A DNA stretch of 64,000 nt from contig SACZ01000002.1 of the NCBI GenBank assembly GCA_023369685.1, positions 372,001 to 436,000 on the forward strand, given 5' to 3'. This document shows, piece by piece, positions 26,373-36,113 of the stretch (its first letter is position 1; each line of letters begins with the position of its first letter). The notes beneath the pieces are model-generated. The model was not told the origin of the DNA and did not search any database. It saw only the letters and a program-made list of their open reading frames with translations. The translations under genes were made by a program, and so were the position numbers. Source of the stretch: Prolixibacteraceae bacterium JC049. Its GTDB lineage: Bacteria; Bacteroidota; Bacteroidia; Bacteroidales; Prolixibacteraceae.

Positions 26373-28592
26373 ATGAAACGAATACTACCAAGCCTAATGT
26401 TACTCCTGTTTTTATGGAGTTGTAGTTCTAAGGAAGTTTATAAAGATCAGCGTTTGATTGCGGCAAACGATTTGATTGAACGAGTTATTCCTGGCTACTC
26501 AGAACAATTTAAATTGATGCTGATTGATGCACAAGAAGGAAAAGATTATTTTGAGATTTCTAGCGAGAAAGGAAAAATCACATTAAAAGGAAACAACTCA
26601 GTAGCCATTGCTTCTGCACTAAACTGGTACTTGAAGTATACCTGTAATGCGCATTTATCATGGTGTGGTGACCAGTTGAACCTCCCCAAACGCTTACCAC
26701 TACCTAAAGAAAAAATAGAGAAAAAAATCGATGCCAAATTTCGTGTCTACTTCAATTACTGTACGCTAAACTACACTGCATCGTGGTGGAATTGGGAACG
26801 CTGGCAACGCGAAATCGACTTTATGGCAATGAATGGTATAAATATGCCATTATCGGTTATCGGTTTAGAAGGAGTTTGGTACAACACCCTATTGAAGTTT
26901 GGCTTTACCGATGAAGAAGCCAGAAAATTTCTGGTTGGACCAGCCTATTTTGCATGGCAATGGATGACCAACATTCAAAGTCATGGAGGTCCACTTCCTA
27001 AAAACTGGATCGACACACACATTAAGCTTGGTCAACAAATCATTAATCGTCAGTTGGAGCTTGGCATGAAGCCTATCCAACAAGGATTCACCGGATGTGT
27101 TCCTCGCGAGTTCATTCAAAAATTCCCTGAAGCAAACATTCTTCAAGAGTCACGCTGGTGCGGATTTGAGGGAACTGCTCAGCTTGACCCACTCGATCCA
27201 TTGTTCGAGAAATTTGGGAAAGCATTTTTGGCCGAAGAGAAAAAATTATTCGGAGCTCACGGTATATATGCAGCCGATCCGTTTCACGAAGGACATCCTC
27301 CCAAAGAGACAACAGAGTACATGAACGGTGTGGGTAAAGCCATCTATAAGCTACTTTCCGATTTCGACCCAAATGCAACAATTGCAATGCAAGCCTGGTC
27401 TATCAGAAAAGATATTGCAACAATGTTTCCAAAAGGAAAATTGATTGTACTTGATTTAGGTGGTTGGAAATGGCGCAATAGCGAAAACTACTGGGGCTAC
27501 GACTTTGTGGTAGGTAACCTACACAACTTTGGTGGTAGAATCAATATGCATGGCGATATCAATCTACTGGCGTCGAATCAATACCAAAATGCAAAGAAAG
27601 AGGCTCCTAATGCAACTGGTAGTGGACTATTCATGGAATCGATTAAGCAAAACCCTGCTTATTACGACATGGCATTCGAGATGGCATTTCATCAAGATAA
27701 AATTGAGCCCAGAGCATGGTTAGCCCAATATGCTCAAAGAAGATATGGAGCAAAATCAGATGCTGCCGCTAAAGCATGGGAGCTATTACTGGACGGACCT
27801 TATCGCAAAGGAACAAATGGAGTAGAAAATAGCTCTATCATTTGTGCACGCCCAGCTGTTAATTGTAAAAAATCGGGGCCCAATGCAGGTTTCAAAATTC
27901 CATATAACCAAAAGAACATTCTTGAAGCTTTGCAGCTTCTTCTTCAAGATGCCGATCAACTAAAAGCCTCTGAAGGTTACAGATTCGACATTGTTGATAT
28001 GCAACGTCAAATCCTTACCAACTTAGGACAATCGATTCAGAAAAAAGCTTCTGAAGCATTTAAAAAGAAAGACCTTAAAGCATTCGACACACATTCCAAA
28101 AGATTCCTGGAATTACTAATGGACGTAGACAATCTATTAAAAACCAGACAAGAATTCAGCTTCGACAAGTGGGTTGCCGATGCACGAAAATGGGGAACGA
28201 CTGAAGCTGAAAAGGATTTATACGAATACAATGCCTCACTATTGGTTACTCAATGGGGAGCACATATGATTTTCGATTATTCATGGCGCGAATGGAGTGG
28301 TTTAATCAAGAACTATTATCTGCCTCGCTGGAGCAAGTTCTTCTCGATGTTAAGGAATCATATTGAAAATGGCACCGAATACAAAGAGAAAGGGCTGCCT
28401 CAAGTACATGGACGCGAAGCATTACGTGCTAATAAGTTCTATAGCAATCTGGCCGATTGGGAAACGAAATGGATTGAAAGTAAAAAAACAATTCAACCTA
28501 AAACTGTAGGCGACGAGTTGGACACCGTAATTGCACTAAACCTAAAATACAACTCCTTATGGAGTGAATACATAAAAGACCAAAAGAAGTAA
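26373..28592 (+). CDS. Alpha-N-acetylglucosaminidase, GH89 family
   Basis: A 739-residue lipoprotein (lipobox LWSC, Cys17) of the NAGLU family, which removes terminal alpha-linked GlcNAc. The N-terminal domain (about 20-110) is followed by the catalytic (beta/alpha)8 barrel. The candidate acid/base E306 lies in PFHEGHPP, the counterpart of the conserved NAGLU acid. E422, in GLFMESIKQNP, sits where the nucleophile is expected. The aromatic-rich WWNWERWQREIDFMAMNGINMP stretch is characteristic. Substrates could be alpha-GlcNAc-capped glycans (heparan-like or mucin-type). It opens the glycan-active cluster. Confidence 0.9.
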   Translation: MKRILPSLMLLLFLWSCSSKEVYKDQRLIAANDLIERVIPGYSEQFKLMLIDAQEGKDYFEISSEKGKITLKGNNSVAIASALNWYLKYTCNAHLSWCGDQLNLPKRLPLPKEKIEKKIDAKFRVYFNYCTLNYTASWWNWERWQREIDFMAMNGINMPLSVIGLEGVWYNTLLKFGFTDEEARKFLVGPAYFAWQWMTNIQSHGGPLPKNWIDTHIKLGQQIINRQLELGMKPIQQGFTGCVPREFIQKFPEANILQESRWCGFEGTAQLDPLDPLFEKFGKAFLAEEKKLFGAHGIYAADPFHEGHPPKETTEYMNGVGKAIYKLLSDFDPNATIAMQAWSIRKDIATMFPKGKLIVLDLGGWKWRNSENYWGYDFVVGNLHNFGGRINMHGDINLLASNQYQNAKKEAPNATGSGLFMESIKQNPAYYDMAFEMAFHQDKIEPRAWLAQYAQRRYGAKSDAAAKAWELLLDGPYRKGTNGVENSSIICARPAVNCKKSGPNAGFKIPYNQKNILEALQLLLQDADQLKASEGYRFDIVDMQRQILTNLGQSIQKKASEAFKKKDLKAFDTHSKRFLELLMDVDNLLKTRQEFSFDKWVADARKWGTTEAEKDLYEYNASLLVTQWGAHMIFDYSWREWSGLIKNYYLPRWSKFFSMLRNHIENGTEYKEKGLPQVHGREALRANKFYSNLADWETKWIESKKTIQPKTVGDELDTVIALNLKYNSLWSEYIKDQKK

Positions 28593-28598
28593 GCCACT

Positions 28599-28710
28599 CA
28601 GATTTAAAGTAGCCTAAACAGTAAAGAGCAGCGATTTTTAAATACCTCTTCATTGGTATAAATAATTAATGCCAATACTGCTCTTTCATTGTTGGGTTAC
28701 TTTAAACCTG
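28599..28710 (+). other. Long intercistronic stem-loop in hydrolase operon
   Basis: Arms of 33 nt (28599-28631 and 28678-28710) pair with four mismatches and several G-U pairs, leaving a 46-nt loop that carries its own small palindrome. There is no T-run, so processing or attenuation is more likely than strong termination. Confidence 0.6.
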
Positions 28711-28748
28711 AAATCGGAATAATTAGTTAAACCTATAATATTAGAGAA

Positions 28749-30818
28749 ATGAAACATTTTATGCATTTGGCACTGATAGCACTGATAACATTATCAGCCT
28801 GTGCTAAAAAGCAAACAACTTTTACCATTGCCAATAAATACTTGTCTAGAACGGTATCTATTGCTGATAACAAGTTGCACACAATTGATTTTGAGAACAA
28901 AGTAGCCAACAAAAAGCTAGAGGTTAAAAACAGCGATGAATTCAGGTTACGCTTGTCAAAAGGAACACATGTAGAAGGCAGTGCTTATGTTCTGACCAGT
29001 GCCAATTTTGAAGTAAAAAGTGTTTTAGAAGCAACCACCAACCATGTCGCTTTTTTGCTGGTAGAGCCTAAAAACAACTTAGAAGTAGAGGTGCACTATA
29101 ACTTAAAGGCTAATGAAAACTACATGCATAAATCGTTGAAGGTAAAACCTTCAAGTAATGTAACATTAGAGCGCATCGACGTAGAGTGTGTAGAAATAGC
29201 CGATTTGTATCAACCTTATCAGATGAAGCAAATCACAGCTCAAGGTCCTGCCAAATGGCGCCCTGGTTTAGGCCAACCACTGTATACATCAGAGACAGCT
29301 ACTTTTTGGGGAGTGGAGTTTCCTGCAGCAAACAACTTTGTGAAAGAGCAAAAAGGTTACCTAGGCTATCTATGGGGACGTGAAGTAAAAGCCAATTCAA
29401 CTTACACCTCTTATCAATCGGTTTTTGGTGTAGGCGATGATTCGAAGTTTATTCAGGATACATTTTTCGACTATATCGATCAAATCAGAATTCGACCTTT
29501 ACGATTGCAGGTTCAGTACAATAGCTGGTTCGATTTTGGAGGAAGAGTAACCAAAGAACTTTTTGCAAAAAGTGTGAACAAGGTAAGCAACGAACTTAAT
29601 ACCAAACGAGAAGTTCCACCTTTTAAGGCATTTGTGATTGACGATGGCTGGCAAGATGTAAAAGCCGATTGGAGCAAGAAATCATGGCCTGTAAATAAAA
29701 AATTCGATAAGAATTTTGCTACTAGTTTCACTGGAGTCAAAAATGCAAAATCGTCTTTGGGTTTATGGATGAGTCCTGGATGTAATTTTGGTGCTCGTGC
29801 TGCCGTACCACAAATGAGAGAAAAAGGTCTTGAGGCATTAGATCAATACATGTCATTGGCTGGTCCAAAATATATGCAACTTTTAGAAGATAGAATGTTG
29901 GAGCTTACAGCTCAAGGAGTAACCTACTTTAAACTTGATGGTTTATTCGGGCATCTAAACCGACGAGAGTTCGACTTTAATGGGAAAGCATATGGTGTTC
30001 CAACTATGCCACAACTAAACACAGAAGGATTTAAACCTGCAGACAAGCGACTAAATCCTGCGAAATACGATGAGCTAAAAACCTATTACCTGGTTGCTGG
30101 TTCAGAACGATTAATGCAGATTTTCCAGAAGCAGCACGAGGTTAACCCCGATGTGTATATCGTTATTTCCAATGGTGCTTACTTAAGTCCATGGTGGCTA
30201 ATGCATATCGATGCGGTATGGATGATCAATGCCGGAGATGCGGCAGGTGGAAGTAACAGAACACAGGAATTGGTTTATCGCGATGGTGTATACTACGACA
30301 CTTGGGTAAAAGAAGCTACTCAGTTCCCAATCAATTCGGTATTTAATCACGAACCAAAGAAGACAAAAACAGGTGAAAGCGAAAAGACATTCCGTGAATA
30401 CCTGTGGATGAACCTATCAAGAGGAACCGGATTTATTGAGTTATATATTAAGACTGAAAAACTTTCACAAACCGATTGGGATGTAGTGGCAGACGGTTTA
30501 AAATGGGCACACAAAGCGTTCCCATATTTTAAACGTTCACGCATGCATGGAGGCAATCCTAAAAAATCGGAAGTATACGGATATGCTGGTTGGAATAAAA
30601 AAGGCGGATTTGTTTCGATGCACAATCCATCGGACAAACCACAGACATATACTGTTAATCTAGATCGAAAGTTAGGTGTAATTTCAGATGGTAATTATCA
30701 GATTACATCTCCATTGAAAAGTGGCAAAGATCTAGCTGGCAAAAAAATTAAGAAGGGTGCAACTCTACAAGTTGAGTTAAAACCTGGAGAAGTAAAAGTA
30801 TTTGATTTTCACAAGTAG
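28749..30818 (+). CDS. Glycoside hydrolase, GH36-like (clan GH-D)
   Basis: A 689-residue putative lipoprotein (lipobox LSAC, Cys18). The catalytic barrel has AFVIDDGWQDV, the WxxDDGW-type strand of alpha-galactosidases, LGLWMSPG, and YFKLDGLFG, in which D397 is the candidate nucleophile. The later INAGDAAGG could provide the acid/base (D497). This matches clan GH-D (GH27/GH31/GH36), closest in look to GH36. Members cleave alpha-galactosides, alpha-GalNAc or raffinose-type bonds. The exact activity cannot be assigned. The C-terminal domain is a small beta-sandwich. Confidence 0.78.
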   Translation: MKHFMHLALIALITLSACAKKQTTFTIANKYLSRTVSIADNKLHTIDFENKVANKKLEVKNSDEFRLRLSKGTHVEGSAYVLTSANFEVKSVLEATTNHVAFLLVEPKNNLEVEVHYNLKANENYMHKSLKVKPSSNVTLERIDVECVEIADLYQPYQMKQITAQGPAKWRPGLGQPLYTSETATFWGVEFPAANNFVKEQKGYLGYLWGREVKANSTYTSYQSVFGVGDDSKFIQDTFFDYIDQIRIRPLRLQVQYNSWFDFGGRVTKELFAKSVNKVSNELNTKREVPPFKAFVIDDGWQDVKADWSKKSWPVNKKFDKNFATSFTGVKNAKSSLGLWMSPGCNFGARAAVPQMREKGLEALDQYMSLAGPKYMQLLEDRMLELTAQGVTYFKLDGLFGHLNRREFDFNGKAYGVPTMPQLNTEGFKPADKRLNPAKYDELKTYYLVAGSERLMQIFQKQHEVNPDVYIVISNGAYLSPWWLMHIDAVWMINAGDAAGGSNRTQELVYRDGVYYDTWVKEATQFPINSVFNHEPKKTKTGESEKTFREYLWMNLSRGTGFIELYIKTEKLSQTDWDVVADGLKWAHKAFPYFKRSRMHGGNPKKSEVYGYAGWNKKGGFVSMHNPSDKPQTYTVNLDRKLGVISDGNYQITSPLKSGKDLAGKKIKKGATLQVELKPGEVKVFDFHK

Positions 30819-30824
30819 TTAAAT

Positions 30825-30863
30825 AACCTGTTGCATGAAGAGTCATTCTTCGTGTGACGGGTT
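30825..30863 (+). other. Intercistronic hairpin (17-bp stem with G-U pairs)
   Basis: Arms 30825-30841 and 30847-30863 pair along 17 positions with only G-U wobbles and no mismatches, with a 5-nt loop. The expression gap here is only 72 nt between two co-directional hydrolase genes. Confidence 0.65.
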
Positions 30864-30890
30864 TATATTAATCATTAAAACAAATTAAGA

Positions 30891-32975
30891 GTGCGGAACT
30901 TAATTAAATATGCATTAGTGATTCTGGTTATTTTACCAGCCATTGCTAATGCTCAGGAAAAGACAATTACCATTCAGTCGTTATTGCGCGAGATGGTAAA
31001 CAGAGATAAACTGGCAACATTTCCAAACCCATCTTACGAATGTAAACAAGCCAGTAGTTATAACCGAGAATCTGTTTCTCCGGATAAACCAGGATGGTTT
31101 GCCGATTCAGATGGTGTTTTTTGCATCAGAACTGAAATGAATAATGGTCAGAAAGAGTGGGTTTTGATGGAAGATGAAGGTCCTGGTTGTATCACAAAAA
31201 TTTGGGCAGTATGTTTCTATTACGGCCTAAAAAACACAACAGGAGCCAATGTAAAATTCTATTTAGATGGAGCCAAAGAGCCTGTCATCGCTACCAATTT
31301 CTTCAAACTGGTAAAAGGGGAAGATTTTGTAAAACCTCCATTTGCACAAGAATCAACTCGTGCCGGAAACCTTTATTTCCCTATTCCTTACGCCAAGAGT
31401 TGTAAGATAACAATGGATCAGAAGGTGTTTTACAATATCATCAACTACCGAAAATATGCCAAAGGAACACCTGTAAAAACATTCACCATGTCCGATTTCG
31501 AGGCAAGTAAGCAGGTACAGCAAGAGGTAGCAGAGCAACTAAATAACAAGTCGGTAAAAAAGGGCAATGTCATTGCTAAAAAAGAAAAGCTGGCAAAAAA
31601 TGAAGCATTGACCATTAAGCTTCCAAAGAAAAGCAATGCTGTAAGCTCATTGGTTATAAAAATTAAGAAAGCTGAAAATATTGGTCAAGCACTTCGTTCA
31701 ACTGTATTGAAAGCAACATTCGATGGCGAACAAACAGTTTGGGCTCCAATTGGTGATTTTTTCAATAATGTAGAGCGCAGTTATCCATACGAGATGTGGA
31801 GTAGAACCGTAAAAGAAGATGGCACAATGGAGTGTCGTTGGGTAATGCCTTACAAAAAGAGTGGAGTTTTAGAGCTTCAAAACCTGAACTCACAAGAAGT
31901 AGAATTGGCAGTTGAAGTACAAACAAAACCCTGGAAATGGAACAAACACTCCATGCATTTTTGTGCCACATGGCGCATGGACGAGCCTTATCCAACATTC
32001 CCTATTTTCGACTGGAATTTCTTAGAAGCAGAAGGAAAAGGAGTTATTGTAGGTGACCAATGGACCGTACTCAATCCACGTGAAGGCTGGTGGGGCGAAG
32101 GCGATGAAAAAATCTATGTGGATAACGATTTCAAACGCAACTTCCCTTCTCATTTCGGAACCGGGACCGAAGATTACTACGGCTGGGCCGGCGGTGTCGT
32201 GCCTACACCTAAAGATGAGTTTTCACAACCATTCCTGGGCAATGTAATGGTGGGTAATCCTCGTTCTATGGGATATAACGTATGTTCTCGTGTTCGCTCG
32301 CTGGACGCTATTCCATTTAAGAACAAAATTAAATTCGACGTAGAAGCATCATGTGGCACCAGACAACGCTGGCACTACCTTCAATATTCACAAACTACTT
32401 TCTGGTATGCATTGCCAGGTATAAAACACAATCGCAAACCATTACCAGAAATGGCTGCAATGAAAGTACCAACGTTGAAAGATCTTCAGGATAAAGTAAA
32501 AGCGGCCAAACAAAAGCAATATGTGGTCGATGGAGCCATTGAAGGAGAGATTCTTCCAATCATGAAGAAATCGCAAGGTATTGTTGAGAACTTCTCTAAG
32601 ATTCCTGTTTGGGGAGAACTGAGTAGTGGAGCAATGAAAAATATCTGGTTTTCTGAGCTAGGAGATTATGTCGACATAAAACTTTCGGAACAATTCGAGA
32701 AATCGAAGTTGATTTTATGTGCTGCTGTTGGAAAAGTAAATGGTCGTTTCAACATCTATATCAATGGTAAGAAAGTTACTACCCAGGAGTTCAACTCAGA
32801 GCACAATGGCGTAACCACACCAAATGTAGATCTAGGGAGTCACGAGCCAGTTGACAATGCTTATATCGTTCGTTTCGAACTAGCAGGAAGACACAAAAGA
32901 GCTCATCAGAAAGAAGGAAAAATAGCATTGGGAATCGATTTCTTCTTAGTACAAAACAATTTCCTTAAGAGATAA
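30891..32975 (+). CDS. DUF2961/GH172-type protein
   Basis: A 694-residue protein with a signal peptide (cleavage near ANAQ, residue 22) and the DUF2961 core of jelly-roll domains: KQASSYNRESVSP, VLMEDEGPGCITKIWA, HFGTGTEDYYGW, FPIFDWNFLEAEGKGVIVG. DUF2961 has been classed as GH172 after enzymes acting on fructofuranose and D-arabinofuranose were found, so an activity on furanosides is possible but not certain. The start codon is GTG. Its C-terminal 150 residues look like a carbohydrate-binding beta-sandwich. It is the third gene of the glycan cluster. Confidence 0.82.
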   Translation: MRNLIKYALVILVILPAIANAQEKTITIQSLLREMVNRDKLATFPNPSYECKQASSYNRESVSPDKPGWFADSDGVFCIRTEMNNGQKEWVLMEDEGPGCITKIWAVCFYYGLKNTTGANVKFYLDGAKEPVIATNFFKLVKGEDFVKPPFAQESTRAGNLYFPIPYAKSCKITMDQKVFYNIINYRKYAKGTPVKTFTMSDFEASKQVQQEVAEQLNNKSVKKGNVIAKKEKLAKNEALTIKLPKKSNAVSSLVIKIKKAENIGQALRSTVLKATFDGEQTVWAPIGDFFNNVERSYPYEMWSRTVKEDGTMECRWVMPYKKSGVLELQNLNSQEVELAVEVQTKPWKWNKHSMHFCATWRMDEPYPTFPIFDWNFLEAEGKGVIVGDQWTVLNPREGWWGEGDEKIYVDNDFKRNFPSHFGTGTEDYYGWAGGVVPTPKDEFSQPFLGNVMVGNPRSMGYNVCSRVRSLDAIPFKNKIKFDVEASCGTRQRWHYLQYSQTTFWYALPGIKHNRKPLPEMAAMKVPTLKDLQDKVKAAKQKQYVVDGAIEGEILPIMKKSQGIVENFSKIPVWGELSSGAMKNIWFSELGDYVDIKLSEQFEKSKLILCAAVGKVNGRFNIYINGKKVTTQEFNSEHNGVTTPNVDLGSHEPVDNAYIVRFELAGRHKRAHQKEGKIALGIDFFLVQNNFLKR

Positions 32976-33017
32976 AGCTACTTCATAATATTCTAAAGTC
33001 AGGCCTTCTGATTAAAG

Positions 33018-33093
33018 GGTGTTCAGATTATTAGAACTTTCATTTTCTTCCACTATTAGGTCGAAAAATGACGGTTCCAATAATCTGAGCATC
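33018..33093 (+). other. Intercistronic stem-loop
   Basis: An imperfect stem is centred on cagattattagaac (33024-33037) and gttccaataatctg (33074-33087), with one mismatch in the core, wobble extensions and a 36-nt loop. A short A/T stretch follows. Confidence 0.55.
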
Positions 33094-33130
33094 TAAAAAA
33101 TCCAAGGTCTGATTATCTAAAATAAAAACC

Positions 33131-35950
33131 ATGAACCGAATATTTGGATTATTGCTTGTGTTATTGACTATTCAGGTACAAGCACAAAAACTCCCTCACT
33201 GGGACAAAAACAAACAACTAATTCAGAAAGATTGGCTGGTGGACAATCTGGATGCCAAAGCAGCAGTATACGAAACTACCGAAGGACACATCGTGTTTTC
33301 CAATGGATTGGTAAGTCGCACATTTTCTATTGCACCTAACTGTGCAACCATCAATTTAGAGTTACTTACCAAAGATGAAAATTTTCTACGATCAGTTCGT
33401 CCAGAGGCAGAAGTAGAAATTGATGGAATTAAGTTCCCAATTGGAGGATTGACAGGACAACCAGTTCATAACTACCTACTAAAAGAGTGGGTAAAAGATA
33501 TGAAGGCTATTCCTTCTTCTTTCAAACTAAAAGATTATAAAATCGAAGAAACTAAGGCTAGATTTCCATGGAAAAAACGATTGGAATGGATGCCCAAAGA
33601 TATGCCTTGGCCTGCTCCGGGGAAAGAATTGATCTTCAGCTACCAGCTCAACCAGGAAGCTTTAAACATACTTGTTGCCGGACTATTGAAAGACGATAAC
33701 CGTCCTGTACTTTTCACCGACAAATTCGAAAAACTGTCGAAACAATGGAAACGTTTCGAATCAAAATCAGACGACCGCAACTCGTTTATCAACGAAGGAA
33801 AATCGGGTGAGATTATGGCTTTGGCCAACAGCGCTGTTTATGCCGATAGAAAATGGGAAAAAGGCACTAAAGTAGTAATGGCTAAAATTAATCCCGGAAC
33901 CGACAAAGGTGTTAGCTGGGGGCCAGGATTGGGATTGGTTTTCAAAAACCAAGTGGTAAAAGTAAATCTTCGACCTAATAAGCGCCAGTTCGGTTTCTAC
34001 GATGGAGAGCACGAGAAAGTGATTGGCGGAATGAAGTCGGGTAAGTCGGTATGGTTAAGAATGGAATTAACCAATGGAAAGTTAATCGCATCTTACTCGT
34101 ACGACAAAGATAACTGGACAAAGGTTGGTGCAACAACCGCAACCAATAAGCAACCAACGCATTTGCGTGTGGGAAAAATGGACTGGGCAGGTAAAAACAG
34201 TGATCATGGTGACAAAGGAAGAAGAGGACGTTGCCATGTTGAGCAGGTTGAGATGCTGGGAGCCATTCCTCGCAGTGCACAAGAAGCCGGAGCCGACAAA
34301 TTCAATTATCTGAAAGATGTAACTGTCAAAGTTCATTACGAACTATACGACAACATGCCTCTATTCTGTAAGTGGATTACCGTTGAGAATAACAGTGGAA
34401 AAGAGATTGTAATTAATACATTTAAAAGTGAAATCTTAGCAGCAGTAGAGCCTGAAAGCACTGTCGATCCTCGTGAAAAATGGAGATATCCGAACATCAC
34501 TGTCGAAACCGACTATGTGTTTGGCGGAATGTCAAGTGAAAACATTTTAAAATCGAGTATTGCCTGGAATAAAGATCCTGAATATAAAACACAAGTCAAT
34601 TATTCCAGAATAACGCCCTGCCTGTTGGAAGCTTATCCAAAGTACGGTCCTGATCAGGAAGTTATTGCTGGCGGCAAATTCGAATCTTTCAGAACATGGG
34701 AATTACTGAACGACAGTTGGGACGCGGAACGCAAAGGATTAGAACACCGTAAGCTGATGCGTGCCATGGCTCCATGGATTACCGAAAACCCTATTTTCAT
34801 GCATGTTCGTAGTGCCAAAGACGAAGCGGTTAAGTTAGCTGTCGATCAGTGCGCAGAAGTTGGATTCGAAAAGGTAATCATGACCTTTGGAAGTGGATTC
34901 AATGCTGAAGATGCCAGCGAAGCTAATATCTCAAGAATGAAGAAATTGACCGACTATGCTCACTCGAAAGGGGTTACTTTAGGAGGATATTCATTGTTGG
35001 CTAGTCGCAGAGTGAAAAAAGGACACAATGTGGTTATGCCGGAAGGAATGCGTCCACGCTTTGGAAATTCGCCTTGTATTGAAAGCGAATGGGGACACGA
35101 ATATTTCAAGAAGCTATACAATCTATACGAGAAAACGGGAATGGACAATTTCGAGCACGACGGATCATATCCTGGCGATGTATGTGCTTCGACCAATCAC
35201 CCGGGACACAAAGGATTGGCTGACTCACAATGGAAACAATACAAGCGCATTGCCGATTTCTACAAGTGGTGTAGAGCAAAAGGTATCTACCTGAATGTTC
35301 CAGACTATTACTTCTTATCAGGAAGTAGTAAAACCGGAATGGGCTACCGCGAAACCAACTGGTCGTTGCCAAGGGCTCAGCAGGAGATAATTGAACGTCA
35401 GAACATCTACGATGGGACATGGCACAAGACTCCATCTATGGGCTGGATGTTTGTTCCACTGGTACAATACCATGGAGGTGGAGCTGCTGCAACTATCGAA
35501 CCATTGAAAGAACATTTACCACACTACGGACAACGTATGGCTAATTTGTTCGGAGCAGGTGTTCAAGCCATCTATCGTGGACCAAAACTATACGATTCGC
35601 CTCAAACAAAGGCATTGGTGAAAAAATGGGTCAACTTTTACAAGAAACACCGCCAGATTTTGGATGCCGACATTATTCATATTCGCCGTCCTGATGGCAG
35701 AGATTACGATGCCATTCTGCATGTTGATCCAAAAGGAAAAGAGAAAGGTTTATTAATGGTTTACAATCCGCTAACCAAGCCTATTAAGCGAAAAATAAAA
35801 GTCAACCTGTACTATACTGGATTGAAAAACAAAGTCCGCTTAATGGAACAAGACAAGAATCCATCAGAGGTTACATTAGACAGGGATTACAATGCCGTAA
35901 TAGAAGTAACCATTCCGGCTAAAAGCCAAACTTGGTTTACCATGCAGTAA
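33131..35950 (+). CDS. Large putative glycoside hydrolase, clan GH-D-like barrel with jelly-roll insert
   Basis: A 939-residue exported protein (signal ends near VQAQ, residue 19). Regions seen: an N-terminal beta-sandwich (about 20-190), an inserted jelly-roll of DUF1080/LamG character (about 195-380), a further sandwich, and from about residue 540 a TIM-barrel-like part with GFEKVIMTFGSGFN, GVTLGGYSLLASRR and MDNFEHDGSYPG, where D677 is a possible nucleophile. WMFVPLVQYHGGGAAATIEPL and an SDxxR-less ending follow. The barrel layout recalls alpha-galactosidases but I do not recognise the family. It is the last gene of the cluster and is followed by a terminator. Confidence 0.7.
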   Translation: MNRIFGLLLVLLTIQVQAQKLPHWDKNKQLIQKDWLVDNLDAKAAVYETTEGHIVFSNGLVSRTFSIAPNCATINLELLTKDENFLRSVRPEAEVEIDGIKFPIGGLTGQPVHNYLLKEWVKDMKAIPSSFKLKDYKIEETKARFPWKKRLEWMPKDMPWPAPGKELIFSYQLNQEALNILVAGLLKDDNRPVLFTDKFEKLSKQWKRFESKSDDRNSFINEGKSGEIMALANSAVYADRKWEKGTKVVMAKINPGTDKGVSWGPGLGLVFKNQVVKVNLRPNKRQFGFYDGEHEKVIGGMKSGKSVWLRMELTNGKLIASYSYDKDNWTKVGATTATNKQPTHLRVGKMDWAGKNSDHGDKGRRGRCHVEQVEMLGAIPRSAQEAGADKFNYLKDVTVKVHYELYDNMPLFCKWITVENNSGKEIVINTFKSEILAAVEPESTVDPREKWRYPNITVETDYVFGGMSSENILKSSIAWNKDPEYKTQVNYSRITPCLLEAYPKYGPDQEVIAGGKFESFRTWELLNDSWDAERKGLEHRKLMRAMAPWITENPIFMHVRSAKDEAVKLAVDQCAEVGFEKVIMTFGSGFNAEDASEANISRMKKLTDYAHSKGVTLGGYSLLASRRVKKGHNVVMPEGMRPRFGNSPCIESEWGHEYFKKLYNLYEKTGMDNFEHDGSYPGDVCASTNHPGHKGLADSQWKQYKRIADFYKWCRAKGIYLNVPDYYFLSGSSKTGMGYRETNWSLPRAQQEIIERQNIYDGTWHKTPSMGWMFVPLVQYHGGGAAATIEPLKEHLPHYGQRMANLFGAGVQAIYRGPKLYDSPQTKALVKKWVNFYKKHRQILDADIIHIRRPDGRDYDAILHVDPKGKEKGLLMVYNPLTKPIKRKIKVNLYYTGLKNKVRLMEQDKNPSEVTLDRDYNAVIEVTIPAKSQTWFTMQ

Positions 35951-35976
35951 TCTCCCTTAACATACAAACTACATTT

Positions 35977-36020
35977 AACAAGGTTCTAATCTGAAATGAT
36001 TAGGGCCTTGTTCTGTTTTT
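35977..36020 (+). terminator. Terminator of the glycan-active operon
   Basis: The stem is aacaaggttctaatc (35977-35991) paired with gattagggccttgtt (35998-36012), with two G-U pairs, and is followed by a T-run. Confidence 0.85.
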
Positions 36021-36113
36021 AAGGATCAACTTTATTGAGAATAATTGCAGCTATTCAACAGTATAATTACTACCTTGCCCATTCTTTTGTCGAGTTGTAA
36101 ATCAATATTAGTT

